Assembly (NCBI RefSeq): GCF_031656915.1
Contig: NZ_CP134227.1
Span: forward strand, 3,038,001 to 3,102,000
Source: Nocardioides marmorisolisilvae
Lineage (GTDB): Bacteria > Actinomycetota > Actinomycetes > Propionibacteriales > Nocardioidaceae
Reading direction: 5' to 3'
Length of the DNA: 64,000 nt
Position numbers and translations under genes: made by a program. Shown one piece after another: positions 19,710 through 27,881 of this stretch. The notes beneath the pieces were generated by a model, which was not told the DNA's origin, searched no databases, and saw nothing but the letters and a program-made list of their open reading frames with translations. How positions within the stretch are numbered: position 1 is the stretch's first letter; every line of letters starts with the position of its first letter.

Positions 19710-20579
19710 TCAGCCCAGCAGTCGTCGGGCGGCGTCGCCGGCGAGGGTGCCGTAGTTGCCGCCGAACAGGCAGGCATGCACCAGAAGGGGGAAGAGCTGG
19801 TGAAGCGGCTGGCGCTCCTCCCAGCCCTCGGCCAGCGGGTGCACCTCCTGATAGGCGGCGAGCACGCGGGGCAGATGGGGGATGCCGAACATCGCGAGCA
19901 TGGCGAGGTCGGTCTCCCGGTGCCCGCCGTACGCGGCCGGGTCGATCAGCACCGGCCCGGCCTCCGCGCTCCACAGCACGTTGCCCGACCAGAGATCGCC
20001 GTGCAGTCGTGCCGGCGGCTCCTCGGGACCGGCCAGTTCGGTGATCCGCCGCACGACGGACTCGACCGCCGTCAGGTCGTCCGGTCGGAGGTGGCCGCGG
20101 TCCGCCGCCAGCTTGAGGTAGGGCAGCACCCGTCGGGTCGCGTAGAACTCCGGCCAACCCGCCCCGGTCTTGTGCCCGTTCTTCATCGGCAGCGTGCCGA
20201 TGAAGCCGTCGGCCTCGGCACCGAGCTGCTCGGCCCCGCTGGCGTGCAGCCGGGCCAGCCCGCGACCGAGCTCCGCCGCCTGCTCGGCGCTGGGCCGGCT
20301 CGGCTCGACCCAGCGCAGCAGGATGCAGTCCTCCTCGACGGCTACCACCTCGGCGATCGCGGTCGCGGCAGGTTCGGCCAGCCAGCGCAGCCCGCGCGCC
20401 TCCGCGGCGAAGAACCCGGCCGGTGCGTGGGGCCGGGTCTTCATCAGCACCGACGATCCGTCGCTCAGCCGGAGTCGGGTCGCGGTGCAGATGTCGCCGC
20501 CGGCGACCGGAGTGGTGGCGACGACCGCCATGCCGAGCACCTGCTCGGCCCGGTCGGCGATCGTTCGCATCCGCGCCAT
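19710..20579 (-). CDS. fructosamine kinase family protein
   Basis: A 289-residue kinase of the aminoglycoside phosphotransferase/choline kinase fold, closest to the fructosamine-3-kinase family, which phosphorylates sugar adducts on proteins so they fall off. The catalytic loop [14 protein letters not shown] (His-Gly-Asp) and metal-binding [15 protein letters not shown] are the family hallmarks. The stretch [10 protein letters not shown] in the middle is also typical. An in-frame ATG at 20570 is an alternative start. The bacterial substrate, probably ribulosamine- or erythrulosamine-type adducts, is inferred. Confidence 0.85.
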   Translation of the reverse strand: MARMRTIADRAEQVLGMAVVATTPVAGGDICTATRLRLSDGSSVLMKTRPHAPAGFFAAEARGLRWLAEPAATAIAEVVAVEEDCILLRWVEPSRPSAEQAAELGRGLARLHASGAEQLGAEADGFIGTLPMKNGHKTGAGWPEFYATRRVLPYLKLAADRGHLRPDDLTAVESVVRRITELAGPEEPPARLHGDLWSGNVLWSAEAGPVLIDPAAYGGHRETDLAMLAMFGIPHLPRVLAAYQEVHPLAEGWEERQPLHQLFPLLVHACLFGGNYGTLAGDAARRLLG

Positions 20580-20638
20580 GCACCATGCCTACCGGCTGCG
20601 GCCGCCCTTGGCCAGACCTCGAGCGGGGCCTCGGGGGG

Positions 20639-21199
20639 TCAGCCGGCGCTCGACGGTCGCAGGAGGGCGTCGAGCTCCGCCACGAGAACCCGGCAGGTGC
20701 GCTCGACCATGGCCAGCACCAGGTCGAAGCCGTCCGGTCCGCCGTACCAGGGATCGGGGACCTCGGCGTCCGGCCCGCCTTCGGGATCGAAGCTGCGGAA
20801 CATCCGGACCCGGTCCCGGTCCGCCGGCGGGGTCAGCGCGAGCACGTCAGACAGGTTCTGCGCGTCCATCGCCAGCAGCAGATCGCGGTCGAGCCAGTCC
20901 GTCCCGAACTGCCGGGCCCGGTGGGCGCTCGGGTCCAGACCCGCGGCGGTCAGGACTGCTGCGGCGCGGGGGTCCATCGGCTCTCCGACGTGCCAGTCGC
21001 CCGTACCGGCGCTGGTCACCTCGACGAGGGGTCCTCCTGAGCCTGTCGAAGGGCGCTGTCCTGAGCCTGTCGAAGGGTCGGCGAGCCCGGCGTCGGCGAT
21101 CCGCTTTGCCAGTACGACGGCGGCGATGGGGGAGCGGCAGATGTTGCCCAGGCAGACCGTGGCGATCCGGTACGGCGTTGCCCGGGGCGGCGGCAGCAT
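20639..21199 (-). CDS. low-molecular-weight protein tyrosine phosphatase
   Basis: A 186-residue phosphatase. The P-loop CLGNICRSP (CX5R) lies at about residues 17-25, and the general-acid loop is VPDPWYGG near residue 145. Between the P-loop helix and the next strand the protein contains an insertion with two copies of PSTGSG, encoded by two copies of a short dispersed repeat. The start is the ATG at 21199, which shares a base with the stop of the upstream membrane-protein gene (TGATG); an open upstream extension is a shadow. Likely substrates, such as a tyrosine kinase of capsule export, are not in the window. Confidence 0.88.
   Translation of the reverse strand: MLPPPRATPYRIATVCLGNICRSPIAAVVLAKRIADAGLADPSTGSGQRPSTGSGGPLVEVTSAGTGDWHVGEPMDPRAAAVLTAAGLDPSAHRARQFGTDWLDRDLLLAMDAQNLSDVLALTPPADRDRVRMFRSFDPEGGPDAEVPDPWYGGPDGFDLVLAMVERTCRVLVAELDALLRPSSAG
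21036..21077. repeat. two copies of an 18-base dispersed repeat inside the phosphatase gene
   Basis: CCTGAGCCTGTCGAAGGG is present exactly at 21036-21053 and again at 21060-21077, 24 bases apart, so the reading frame is kept. The same unit occurs in reverse orientation at 31404-31421 in the E2 gene, where it is translated in the same frame. I recall similar CCTTCGACAGGCTCAGG repeats being scattered in other high-GC genomes, which I cannot check here. Confidence 0.8.
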
Positions 21200-21573
21200 C
21201 AGTCGCGATCGGGGAGGACGGCCTCGATGACCATGCCCGCGAGCGAGATCACGATCGAGCCCCACACCGCGACCCAGAAGCCGTCCACGTGGAACCCGAG
21301 GTCGAGGGTGTGCGCGATCCGGCTGGTCAGCAGCAGGAGCAGCGCGTTGATCACGACGAGGAACAGCCCGAGGGTGAGGATGATGAACGGGAACGACAAG
21401 AACTTCAGCACCGGCTTCACCAGGGAGTTGATCGCGCCGAAGATGGCGCCGGTGAGGACCAGCTGGATGATCCGGTCGGCGCGGGTGTCGGCGGTCAGGG
21501 TGATCCCCTCGAACAGCCAGATCGCCACCAACAGCGCGAGCGCATTGGCGGTCAGCCAGAGCAGCAGCTTCAT
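21199..21573 (-). CDS. phage-holin-family (DUF360-type) membrane protein
   Basis: A 124-residue protein with four hydrophobic helices (LLLWLTANALALLVAIWLF, IIQLVLTGAIFGAIN, PFIILTLGLFLVVINALLLL and FWVAVWGSIVISLAGMVI). The KPVLKFLSFPFIILTLG core is typical of the widespread small membrane family named phage holin family protein. It is chromosomal and no phage genes are near. The ATG at 21573 begins directly at MKLLLWL; eight upstream residues are unlikely to be translated. Function is unknown. It overlaps the phosphatase start by one base, so they are co-translated. Confidence 0.8.
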   Translation of the reverse strand: MKLLLWLTANALALLVAIWLFEGITLTADTRADRIIQLVLTGAIFGAINSLVKPVLKFLSFPFIILTLGLFLVVINALLLLLTSRIAHTLDLGFHVDGFWVAVWGSIVISLAGMVIEAVLPDRD

Positions 21574-21612
21574 GGGCCGAACCCTATAGACCGGCACGCA
21601 CGAGGCGGGTCG

Positions 21613-22329
21613 CTATTCCGGGCCGTCGTTCTGGCTGTCGTCCTGGCCCAGCGTCTCCAGCATCGAGCGTTGCGCGCCGGCGAGGTGATCGGTGAGCTCC
21701 GCCAGCGTCGCGTCGGTGTCCTCGGCCTCGAGCAGCTCCACCAGCCGGGTGTGGCTGGTCACCTGCTCCGCGGCGTTGCGACGGATCCGGTCCACGTTGG
21801 CCAGCGCGAGCCGGATCTCGGCGTAGAGGGAGTCGGCGGTGGCGAGCAGCCGCTCGGACCCGGTGAGCGCGACGATGCCGCGGTGGATGGCCAGGTGGGC
21901 CGCGGTCAGCTCGGCGAGGGTGGGCTCGCTGCGGTCCCGCGAGGTGCCCGGCTGCGCCGCGGCCAACCGTGCGAACTCCGCGAGCGCGGCGCGCACCGCG
22001 TCGCGGGCCTCGGCTGGGGCGTCGACCCAACTGCGCACCCCGGCGGACTCGAGGACCAGCCGGGCGCGGCAGACGTCGACGATCGCGGCACGGTCGAGCT
22101 CGCGGACGACGGTCCCCTTGTGCGGGACCCGGTCGGCCAGGCCCTCGGCGACCAGCGCGCCGAGCGCCTCGCGGACCGTGGACCGGGCGACGTTGAGCGA
22201 CTCCGCGAGGGCGACCTCCCGCAGCGGGGTGCCCGGGTCGAGCTCGCCGGCGAACAGCGCGCGTCGCAGCTCGTCGGTGACCCGGTCCATCGTCGTGGCC
22301 GGTTCGATGCTGAGCGTCTCGAAGGTCAT
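21613..22329 (-). CDS. GntR-family transcriptional regulator, FCD subfamily
   Basis: A 238-residue regulator with an N-terminal winged helix (AESLNVARSTVREALGALVAEGL) and an all-helical C-terminal FCD ligand domain. It is divergent from the dimethylarginine-hydrolase-like gene with a 130-base gap holding two palindromes of the FCD-GntR type, so it most likely represses itself and the neighbour. The ligand is unknown; an amino acid or amidine derivative is a reasonable guess from context. The ATG at 22329 lies eight bases from the first operator. Confidence 0.88.
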   Translation of the reverse strand: MTFETLSIEPATTMDRVTDELRRALFAGELDPGTPLREVALAESLNVARSTVREALGALVAEGLADRVPHKGTVVRELDRAAIVDVCRARLVLESAGVRSWVDAPAEARDAVRAALAEFARLAAAQPGTSRDRSEPTLAELTAAHLAIHRGIVALTGSERLLATADSLYAEIRLALANVDRIRRNAAEQVTSHTRLVELLEAEDTDATLAELTDHLAGAQRSMLETLGQDDSQNDGPE

Positions 22330-22337
22330 CAGCACTG

Positions 22338-22350
22338 ATTGTCCGACAAC
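22338..22350. promoter_or_regulatory. GntR operator copy 1
   Basis: ATTGTCCGACAAC is a near-perfect inverted repeat (ATTGTC-C-GACAAC, one mismatch at the last base). It lies eight bases upstream of the gntR ATG. It shares 12 of 13 bases with operator copy 2, whose centre is 49 bases away. Confidence 0.75.
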
Positions 22351-22386
22351 CAGTTGCATCCGGCGACTCCGCCGCCGCATACTGAC

Positions 22387-22399
22387 ATTGTCCGACAAT
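22387..22399. promoter_or_regulatory. GntR operator copy 2
   Basis: ATTGTCCGACAAT is a perfect palindrome around a central C. TTGTCnGACAA fits the operator style of FCD-type GntR regulators. It lies 60 bases upstream of the divergent hydrolase ATG, which has a strong GAAGGAGG ribosome site at 22446-22453. A weaker related sequence (AATCGGACGATG) follows at about 22405-22416. Confidence 0.8.
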
Positions 22400-22459
22400 C
22401 GGGCAATCGGACGATGTCTGCGGTCAATCGATCCGCGGCAGCTCTCGAAGGAGGCGACG

Positions 22460-23362
22460 ATGAGTGACCTGACTCCGCGGGACAGCAGCCTGGCCTGGGG
22501 CCGGCGCTACCTGATGGTGCCCCCTGCGCACTTCCGCGTCGACTATGCGATCAACCCCTTCATGCACCTCGAGGACCAGCCCGAGCCAGGTCGCACCTGG
22601 CGCCAGTTCGAGGCGATCCGGGACGCGATCGAGTCCGCTGGCGGCACGGTGGAGACCCTCGACCAACGGGCGGACGCGCCGGACATGGTCTACGCGATGA
22701 ACCTCGGCCTCTTCCTGGACAGCGACTCGGGCCCGGGGGTGGTGCTCAGCCACATGCGCTATGACGAGCGACGGATGGAGACGGTCGAGGTGGAGTCCTG
22801 GGCGCAGCGCCATGGTCGGGCCCGCTGGCGGACCGGGCGGGACGGCGTCGGCGCCCACTTCGAGGCCGGCGACGCCTTTCCGTGGCGCGGTGACCTGCTC
22901 GTCGGGTTCGGGCCGCGCACCGAGGAGCTCGCGCTCAAGCACCTGGCGACCGATCTCGGTGTCACGGTCCGCGGCTTCCGGATCACCCACCCGGGCATGT
23001 ACCACATGGACCTGTCGTTCCTGCCCCTCGACGATCAGCATGCGATGGTCTGCCCGGCGGCGTACGACGACGCCTCGGCCGCGGCGCTGCTGGACCGGGT
23101 CCCGGAGCCGCTGGTGCTCACCGAGGACGAGGCGATGACGTTCTGCGCGAATGCGGTCGTGGTTGGCCGGACGGTCGTGATGCCGGCCTGTCCGGCGCGG
23201 GTCCGGACCCAGTTGGAGGAGTGGGGCTTCGAGATCGTCGTCGTCGACACCGGTGAGTACCTCAAGGGCGGTGGCTCGGTGCGCTGTCTGACCAACCCCC
23301 TGGACATCCGTCTCGGCCGCGACCTGGTCACTGCCGACGCGGGTCGGGTCCTGCTGCCCTGA
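22460..23362 (+). CDS. dimethylarginine dimethylaminohydrolase-like amidinotransferase-family protein
   Basis: A 300-residue guanidino-modifying enzyme of the DDAH/arginine-deiminase fold. The catalytic Cys is in GGGSVRCLTNPLD near the C-terminus, the catalytic His in MYHMDLSFLPL, and substrate-binding Asp and Asn in APDMVYAMNLGL. DDAH splits methylated arginine to citrulline and amine, but related actinobacterial proteins may act on other guanidines. A strong ribosome site fixes the start. The FCD-GntR gene next door is its probable regulator, and a HisC/Pat-type aminotransferase starts 44 bases after the stop. Confidence 0.82.
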   Translation: MSDLTPRDSSLAWGRRYLMVPPAHFRVDYAINPFMHLEDQPEPGRTWRQFEAIRDAIESAGGTVETLDQRADAPDMVYAMNLGLFLDSDSGPGVVLSHMRYDERRMETVEVESWAQRHGRARWRTGRDGVGAHFEAGDAFPWRGDLLVGFGPRTEELALKHLATDLGVTVRGFRITHPGMYHMDLSFLPLDDQHAMVCPAAYDDASAAALLDRVPEPLVLTEDEAMTFCANAVVVGRTVVMPACPARVRTQLEEWGFEIVVVDTGEYLKGGGSVRCLTNPLDIRLGRDLVTADAGRVLLP

Positions 23363-23406
23363 GCCGGTGAGGCTGGCTCGGGACCACGACGTGGCAGGGT
23401 GGGCCT

Positions 23407-24483
23407 ATGACCGATGAGGGACCCCAGCCGCGCTCGGTGATCACCGCACTGCCGGCGTACGTCCCGGGCCGGCCGCCCACCCCGCGGCCCGGCCTGACGA
23501 CGTACAAGCTCAGCTCGAATGAGAACCCGCACCCGCCGTTGCCTGCTGTGGTGCGGGCCGCGGCCGACGCGGCGGCGGCGATGAACCGCTACCCGGACAT
23601 GGGCTGCACCGCGCTCTACGCCGCCCTCTCCCGCAGACTCGGCGTCCCGGCGGAGCACCTCGCCGCGGGGACGGGGTCGGTGGCGGTGCTCTACCACCTG
23701 CTGCAGGCGTTCTGCGACCCCGGCGACGAGGTCGTCTACGCGTGGCGCTCGTTCGAGGCCTATCCCATCGCGGTGTCGGTGACCGGTGCGATGTCGGTCC
23801 AGGTGCCGGTCACCGCGGACGGCCGCCACGACCTGCCCGCGATGGCCGCGGCGATCACCGACCGGACCCGCGCCGTGATCGTCTGCACGCCGAACAACCC
23901 GACCGGCCCGGCAGCGACCCACACCGAGCTGGTCGCCTTCCTCGAGCAGGTCCCGCCGCACGTGCTCGTGGTTGTCGATGAGGCCTACCTGGAGTTCGTC
24001 CGGATGGCCGACCGTGTCGACGGCCTCGACCTGCAGCGTCAGCACGCCAACGTCGTCGTGATGCGCACGTTCGCCAAGGCCTACGGGCTGGCCGGCCTCA
24101 GGGTCGGGTACGTCGTGGCCACCGAGCCGGTGGCCGCCGCCGTCCGTGCGTGCGCGCTGCCGTTCGGAGTGTCCTCGGTCGCCCAGGCGACCGCGATCGC
24201 CAGCCTGGAGCACGAGGACGAGCTGATGGCGCGGGTGGCGGGCATCGTCGCCGAACGGGACCGGGTGGTCGCGGGGCTACGCGAACAGGGCTGGGACCTT
24301 CCCGATGCCCAGGGCAACTTCGTCTGGTTCGGTCTCGCGCACCGTACGGCCGACTTCACCGCCGCCGCGGAGGAGGCCGGGATCATGGTCCGCCCGTTCG
24401 CCGGCGAGGGTGTCCGGGTCTCGATCGGGGAGCCGTCCGCCAACGACGTGCTGCTGAAGGTCGCGGCGGCGTTCCGGGGCTGA
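23407..24483 (+). CDS. HisC/Pat-type aminotransferase
   Basis: A class I/II PLP aminotransferase of 358 residues in the histidinol-phosphate/aromatic family. The PLP lysine is in RTFAKAYGLAGLRVGY, with SSNENPHPP at the N-terminus, CTPNNPTGP, VVDEAYLEF and the C-terminal Arg in GEGVRVSIG. No other his genes are nearby, so it may be the Pat-type enzyme that transaminates aromatic amino acids rather than HisC of histidine synthesis. It follows the DDAH-like gene by 44 bases and precedes DUF72 by one base. Confidence 0.85.
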   Translation: MTDEGPQPRSVITALPAYVPGRPPTPRPGLTTYKLSSNENPHPPLPAVVRAAADAAAAMNRYPDMGCTALYAALSRRLGVPAEHLAAGTGSVAVLYHLLQAFCDPGDEVVYAWRSFEAYPIAVSVTGAMSVQVPVTADGRHDLPAMAAAITDRTRAVIVCTPNNPTGPAATHTELVAFLEQVPPHVLVVVDEAYLEFVRMADRVDGLDLQRQHANVVVMRTFAKAYGLAGLRVGYVVATEPVAAAVRACALPFGVSSVAQATAIASLEHEDELMARVAGIVAERDRVVAGLREQGWDLPDAQGNFVWFGLAHRTADFTAAAEEAGIMVRPFAGEGVRVSIGEPSANDVLLKVAAAFRG

Positions 24484-24484
24484 G

Positions 24485-25306
24485 GTGGCCGAGGTCCGGA
24501 TCGGGATCTCCGGCTGGCGGTACGCCGGCTGGCGTGGGGACTTCTACCCGTCGGGGCTGGTGCAGCGCCAGGAGCTCGCCTACGCCGCCGAGCACCTGAC
24601 CTCCATCGAGATCAACGGCTCGTTCTACTCCCTGCAGCTGCCGTCGTCGTACGCCGCCTGGCGCGCGGAGACGCCGTCGGACTTCGTCTTCGCGGTCAAG
24701 GGTGGTCGGTTCATCACCCACCTGAAGAAGCTGGTCGACGTCGAGACCCCGCTCGCGAACTTCTTCGCCTCGGGCGTGCTCGCCCTCGGGCCGAAGCTCG
24801 GCCCGGTGCTGTGGCAGCTGCCGGAGGTCCTCACCTTCGACGCGGACCGGTTGGCTGCGTTCTTCGCCCTCCTGCCGCGCAGCACCGGCGAGGCGGCGGC
24901 GCTGGCCGGGCGCCACGACCACCGCCTCGACAACCGGGCCCTGACGACGGCCGAGGACGACCGGCCACTCCGACACGCGCTGGAGTTCCGGAGCGCGACC
25001 TTCGCCACCCCGGAGGCCACCGCACTGTTGCGCGAGCACGGGATCGCGTGCGTGCTGGCCGACACCGCCGGTCGGTGGCCCAAGGTCGAGGAGGACACCG
25101 CGGACTTCCGCTACCTGCGGCTCCACGGCGACGCCGAGCTCTACACCAGCGGGTACGACGCGGCCGCGCTCGACGGGTGGGCCGCGAAGTGCCGGGCCTG
25201 GGCGGACGCCGGCCAGGACGTGTTCGTCTACTTCGACAACGACGCCAAGGGCTATGCGCCCCACGACGCGATGGCGCTGATCGAGCGGGTACGCCGGATC
25301 AGGTGA
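24485..25306 (+). CDS. DUF72 domain-containing protein
   Basis: A 273-residue member of the DUF72 (YecE-like) family with a TIM-barrel fold and no firmly known function. Family segments visible are IGISGWRYAGWRGDFYP at the N-terminus, EINGSFYSLQ, FAVKGGRFITHLKKL, GPVLWQLP and FRYLRLHG, then VFVYFDNDAKGYAPHDA near the C-terminus. The start is a GTG one base beyond the aminotransferase stop, so translation is probably coupled. Its 3' end overlaps the convergent EamA gene by eight bases. Confidence 0.88.
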   Translation: MAEVRIGISGWRYAGWRGDFYPSGLVQRQELAYAAEHLTSIEINGSFYSLQLPSSYAAWRAETPSDFVFAVKGGRFITHLKKLVDVETPLANFFASGVLALGPKLGPVLWQLPEVLTFDADRLAAFFALLPRSTGEAAALAGRHDHRLDNRALTTAEDDRPLRHALEFRSATFATPEATALLREHGIACVLADTAGRWPKVEEDTADFRYLRLHGDAELYTSGYDAAALDGWAAKCRAWADAGQDVFVYFDNDAKGYAPHDAMALIERVRRIR

Positions 25307-26243
25307 TCCCCGCCTTCTCCTTGACGCCGACCCGCCGCGGTCGCTCCACCGAGATCACGATCACCACCCCGGCGACGATCACCGCCCCACCGAACAGCAC
25401 CGCGTGCGTCACCGGCTCGCTGAGCACCAGCGCGCCGAGGAAGACCGCGACCACCGGGTTCACGTAGGCGTAGGTCGCCACCAGTGAGATCGGTGCGTTC
25501 GCGAGCAGCCAGACGTACGCCGTGAAGGCCACCATCGAGCCGAACACCACCAGGTAGGCCCAGGCCAGCCAGGTCCGACCGGTGTAGCTGCTCAGGTCCA
25601 TGCGCTCCCCGCCCGCGAACCCGAGCACCAGCAGCACCAGCCCGCCGGTCCACATCTCGTGGACGGTCATCACGAAGGCGTCCCGCGGCAGCGCCAGCCT
25701 CGGCTGGATCCACGACCCGAAGCCCCAGCAGGCGCTGGCGAACAGCACGATCAGGCTCGAGCCGAGCGGGATGTGTCCGGTCGACTGGTCGTTGCCGGCC
25801 AGCACCAGCCAGAGCACCCCGAGGAAGCCCAGGCCCACGCCGACGAGGGTCCAGCGCTGCGGGTGGTCGCCGCCCAGCCGCCGATAGATGGTGATCATCA
25901 GCGGGGTCAGTGCCACCAGCAGCGCCGCCACGCCTGAGGGGGTGCCGCGGCTCTCGCCGAGCGCGACCACCCCGTTGCCGAGCACGGGGAGCATCAGCCC
26001 GACCAGCGCGCAGCCGGCCAGCTCCCGTCGACTCACCCGGAGCCGGCGTACCCCACCTCGCAGCGCCAGCAGGCCACCCAGCAGCAGCCCGGCGGTGGCG
26101 TACCGGAACCCCATCCCCAACAGCGGCGGCGCCTGCTCGACCGTCACCCGGATGGCCAGGTAGGTCGAGCCCCAGACGACGTACACGACCAGCAGCGCGG
26201 CAGCGACGAGGGCCGGCGCGGCAGCCGGTCGGGGAGGGGTCAT
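25299..26243 (-). CDS. EamA/DMT-family transporter
   Basis: A 314-residue drug/metabolite-type exporter with about ten transmembrane helices and two EamA repeats. VVYVVWGSTYLAIRVTVEQAPP at the N-terminus and TPLMITIYRRLGG are typical of the RhaT/YedA-like subgroup, which exports amino acids or related metabolites. The start at 26243 sits directly before the first helix; a longer frame upstream is a shadow. It is convergent with DUF72. The exported compound is unknown. Confidence 0.87.
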   Translation of the reverse strand: MTPPRPAAAPALVAAALLVVYVVWGSTYLAIRVTVEQAPPLLGMGFRYATAGLLLGGLLALRGGVRRLRVSRRELAGCALVGLMLPVLGNGVVALGESRGTPSGVAALLVALTPLMITIYRRLGGDHPQRWTLVGVGLGFLGVLWLVLAGNDQSTGHIPLGSSLIVLFASACWGFGSWIQPRLALPRDAFVMTVHEMWTGGLVLLVLGFAGGERMDLSSYTGRTWLAWAYLVVFGSMVAFTAYVWLLANAPISLVATYAYVNPVVAVFLGALVLSEPVTHAVLFGGAVIVAGVVIVISVERPRRVGVKEKAGIT

Positions 26244-26389
26244 GTGCACCCCCGCAGTGTGCTCCGTGCCGCGGCCTGCGGCCCACTGATTTGCCCACCA
26301 GGGCGGACCGATCGCGCGCTCGTGGGCTGCGCGAGGCGGCGCCCTGATCCAGTCCTCCGGCGCCCAAGTTCGACAACAGGCGCGCGTAT

Positions 26390-26405
26390 TCGAATGTATG
26401 TACGA
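26390..26405. promoter_or_regulatory. SOS/LexA-box-like palindrome before the DUF222 remnant
   Basis: TCGAATGTATGTACGA matches 10 of the 12 fixed positions of the actinobacterial LexA box TCGAACnnnnGTTCGA. It ends 12 bases before the ATG at 26418. The intact DUF222 gene has a related box the same distance (13 bases) from its ATG, sharing TCGAATGTATG. Confidence 0.5.
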
Positions 26406-26417
26406 CATGCATGCGCC

Positions 26418-26729
26418 ATGCGCGCCGCCCCAGATCCCGGACTCCTTCGGGTGGGCGCTGCGCTCACGGAGCTGGCCGAGGCGATCGACGAGCTGGTGGT
26501 GACTGGAGTAGAGACCGCTGATGGTGCGGACGTGGCCGACGGCGTCGCGCAGCTGACCAGGGCGGGTGCGCAGCTCGCCGAGATGCGGCTGCGGTTGATG
26601 CACCTGGTCGACGGCTCGCTCTGCAGCTGGCACCACCACCGGGCGCACGATCCCACCTATGCGCTGCAACACGTGCCCGACGGCGGGCTCCGCTTCAGCC
26701 GGCGACGATCCGTGCGGCCGGCGGCATGA
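26418..26729 (+). pseudogene. internally deleted DUF222-HNH endonuclease remnant
   Basis: A 103-residue frame joining the two ends of a DUF222/HNH (13E12-like) protein. The first 65 residues (GAALTELAEAIDELVV and QLAEMRLRLMHLVDG) look like the helical DUF222 start. This runs straight into LCSWHHHRAHDPTY and GGLRFSRR, which is the C-terminal end of an HNH domain. The roughly 300 central residues, including most of the HNH fold, are missing, yet the frame is intact. Start at 26418 is set by its spacing to the SOS-like box; 26394 is an alternative. It is unlikely to cut DNA. Confidence 0.68.
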
Positions 26730-26795
26730 CGGCAGGTGACCCTTCGACACGGGGATCGGTCGAACCGGCGACCAGCGGTCCCCCATGCTGGAGGC

Positions 26796-27722
26796 ATGAG
26801 TCCGAGCTATGTGGAGCAGGACAGCGCGTTCGACCGCGACATGAACTACATCCCCGACCGGATCACCCGGGACTCGACGCAGTGGCCGGTGCAGCCCGGC
26901 CGGTACCGGCTGGTCGCGGCCCGCGCGTGTCCGTGGGCGAACCGCGCGATCATCGTCCGGGACCTGCTCGGGCTGCAAGACGTGCTCTCGATGGGCCTGT
27001 GCGGTCCCACCCACGACGTCCGGTCCTGGACCTTCGACCTCGACCCCGGCGGCGTCGACCCGGTCCTCGGCTACGAGCGGCTGCAGCAGGCGTACTTCGC
27101 CCGCTTCCCCGACTACCCGCGCGGAATCACCGTGCCGGCGATGGTCGACGTGCCCTCGAAGGCGGTGGTCACCAACGACTTCGCGCAGATCACCCAGGAT
27201 CTGTTCTTCGAGTGGCGGGACTTCCACCGGCCGGATGCCCCCGACCTGTGGCCCGACGACTGCCGCGAGGAGATGGAGCAGGTGATGCAGCGGGTGTTCA
27301 CCGAGGTGAACAACGGCGTCTACCGCTGTGGCTTCGCCGGCTCCCAGGAGGCGTACGACGAGGCCTACCAGCGACTGTTCACCGCGCTGGACTGGCTCGA
27401 GGAGCGGCTCGCCGACCGGCGGTACCTGATGGGCGGGTCGATCACCGAGGCCGACGTACGCCTGTTCACCACGCTCGCCCGCTTCGACGCCGTGTACCAC
27501 GGGCACTTCAAGTGCAACCGCAACAAGCTCAGCGAGATGCCGGTGCTCGGGGCCTACGCGCGCGACGTCTACCAGACCCCCGGCTTCGGGGACACCATCG
27601 ACTTCGCCCAGATCAAGCGGCACTACTACGTCGTGCACACCGACGTGAACCCCAGCGGCATCGTCCCGCGCGGTCCCCTGGAGGACTGGTGGCGCACTCC
27701 GCACGGCCGTGACCGCCTCTGA
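26796..27722 (+). CDS. glutathionyl-hydroquinone reductase-like (Xi-class GST) protein
   Basis: A 308-residue protein matching the Xi-class glutathione transferases (YqjG/ECM4). The N-terminal thioredoxin-fold domain has the catalytic CPWANRAIIVRDLLGL, and the helical C-terminal domain has ITEADVRLFTTLARFD. In proteobacteria these reduce glutathionyl-hydroquinones. Most actinobacteria make mycothiol, not glutathione, so the thiol partner here is probably mycothiol; this is inference. A GGAGG lies one base before the ATG, closer than usual. Confidence 0.85.
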   Translation: MSPSYVEQDSAFDRDMNYIPDRITRDSTQWPVQPGRYRLVAARACPWANRAIIVRDLLGLQDVLSMGLCGPTHDVRSWTFDLDPGGVDPVLGYERLQQAYFARFPDYPRGITVPAMVDVPSKAVVTNDFAQITQDLFFEWRDFHRPDAPDLWPDDCREEMEQVMQRVFTEVNNGVYRCGFAGSQEAYDEAYQRLFTALDWLEERLADRRYLMGGSITEADVRLFTTLARFDAVYHGHFKCNRNKLSEMPVLGAYARDVYQTPGFGDTIDFAQIKRHYYVVHTDVNPSGIVPRGPLEDWWRTPHGRDRL

Positions 27723-27881
27723 TCCGCCCTCGAGGACCGGGCGATTGGTGTGGCTGGGGCGCTCTCGGCTACCGTGAGGACAGCTGTGGTGGCCGTCACA
27801 ATCGGCCCGATCGCAAACCGTGCACGCTTGGCTCGGAACGACGGCGACCCCGTCGCCCGACCCGGACGACAGGAGAAGTCC

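Noticed and set aside
21199-21573. Prophage suggested by the name phage holin family
   Set aside because: The family is a common chromosomal membrane protein and no other phage gene is present.
26738-26755. Fourth copy of the CCCTTCGACAGGCTCAG repeat
   Set aside because: Only CCCTTCGACA matches; ten bases are too few to count as a copy.
27723-27881. Sigma-70-type promoter for the 2-oxoacid dehydrogenase operon
   Set aside because: A TTGGTG and a TACCGT are visible but 19 bases apart, so the pairing is not convincing.
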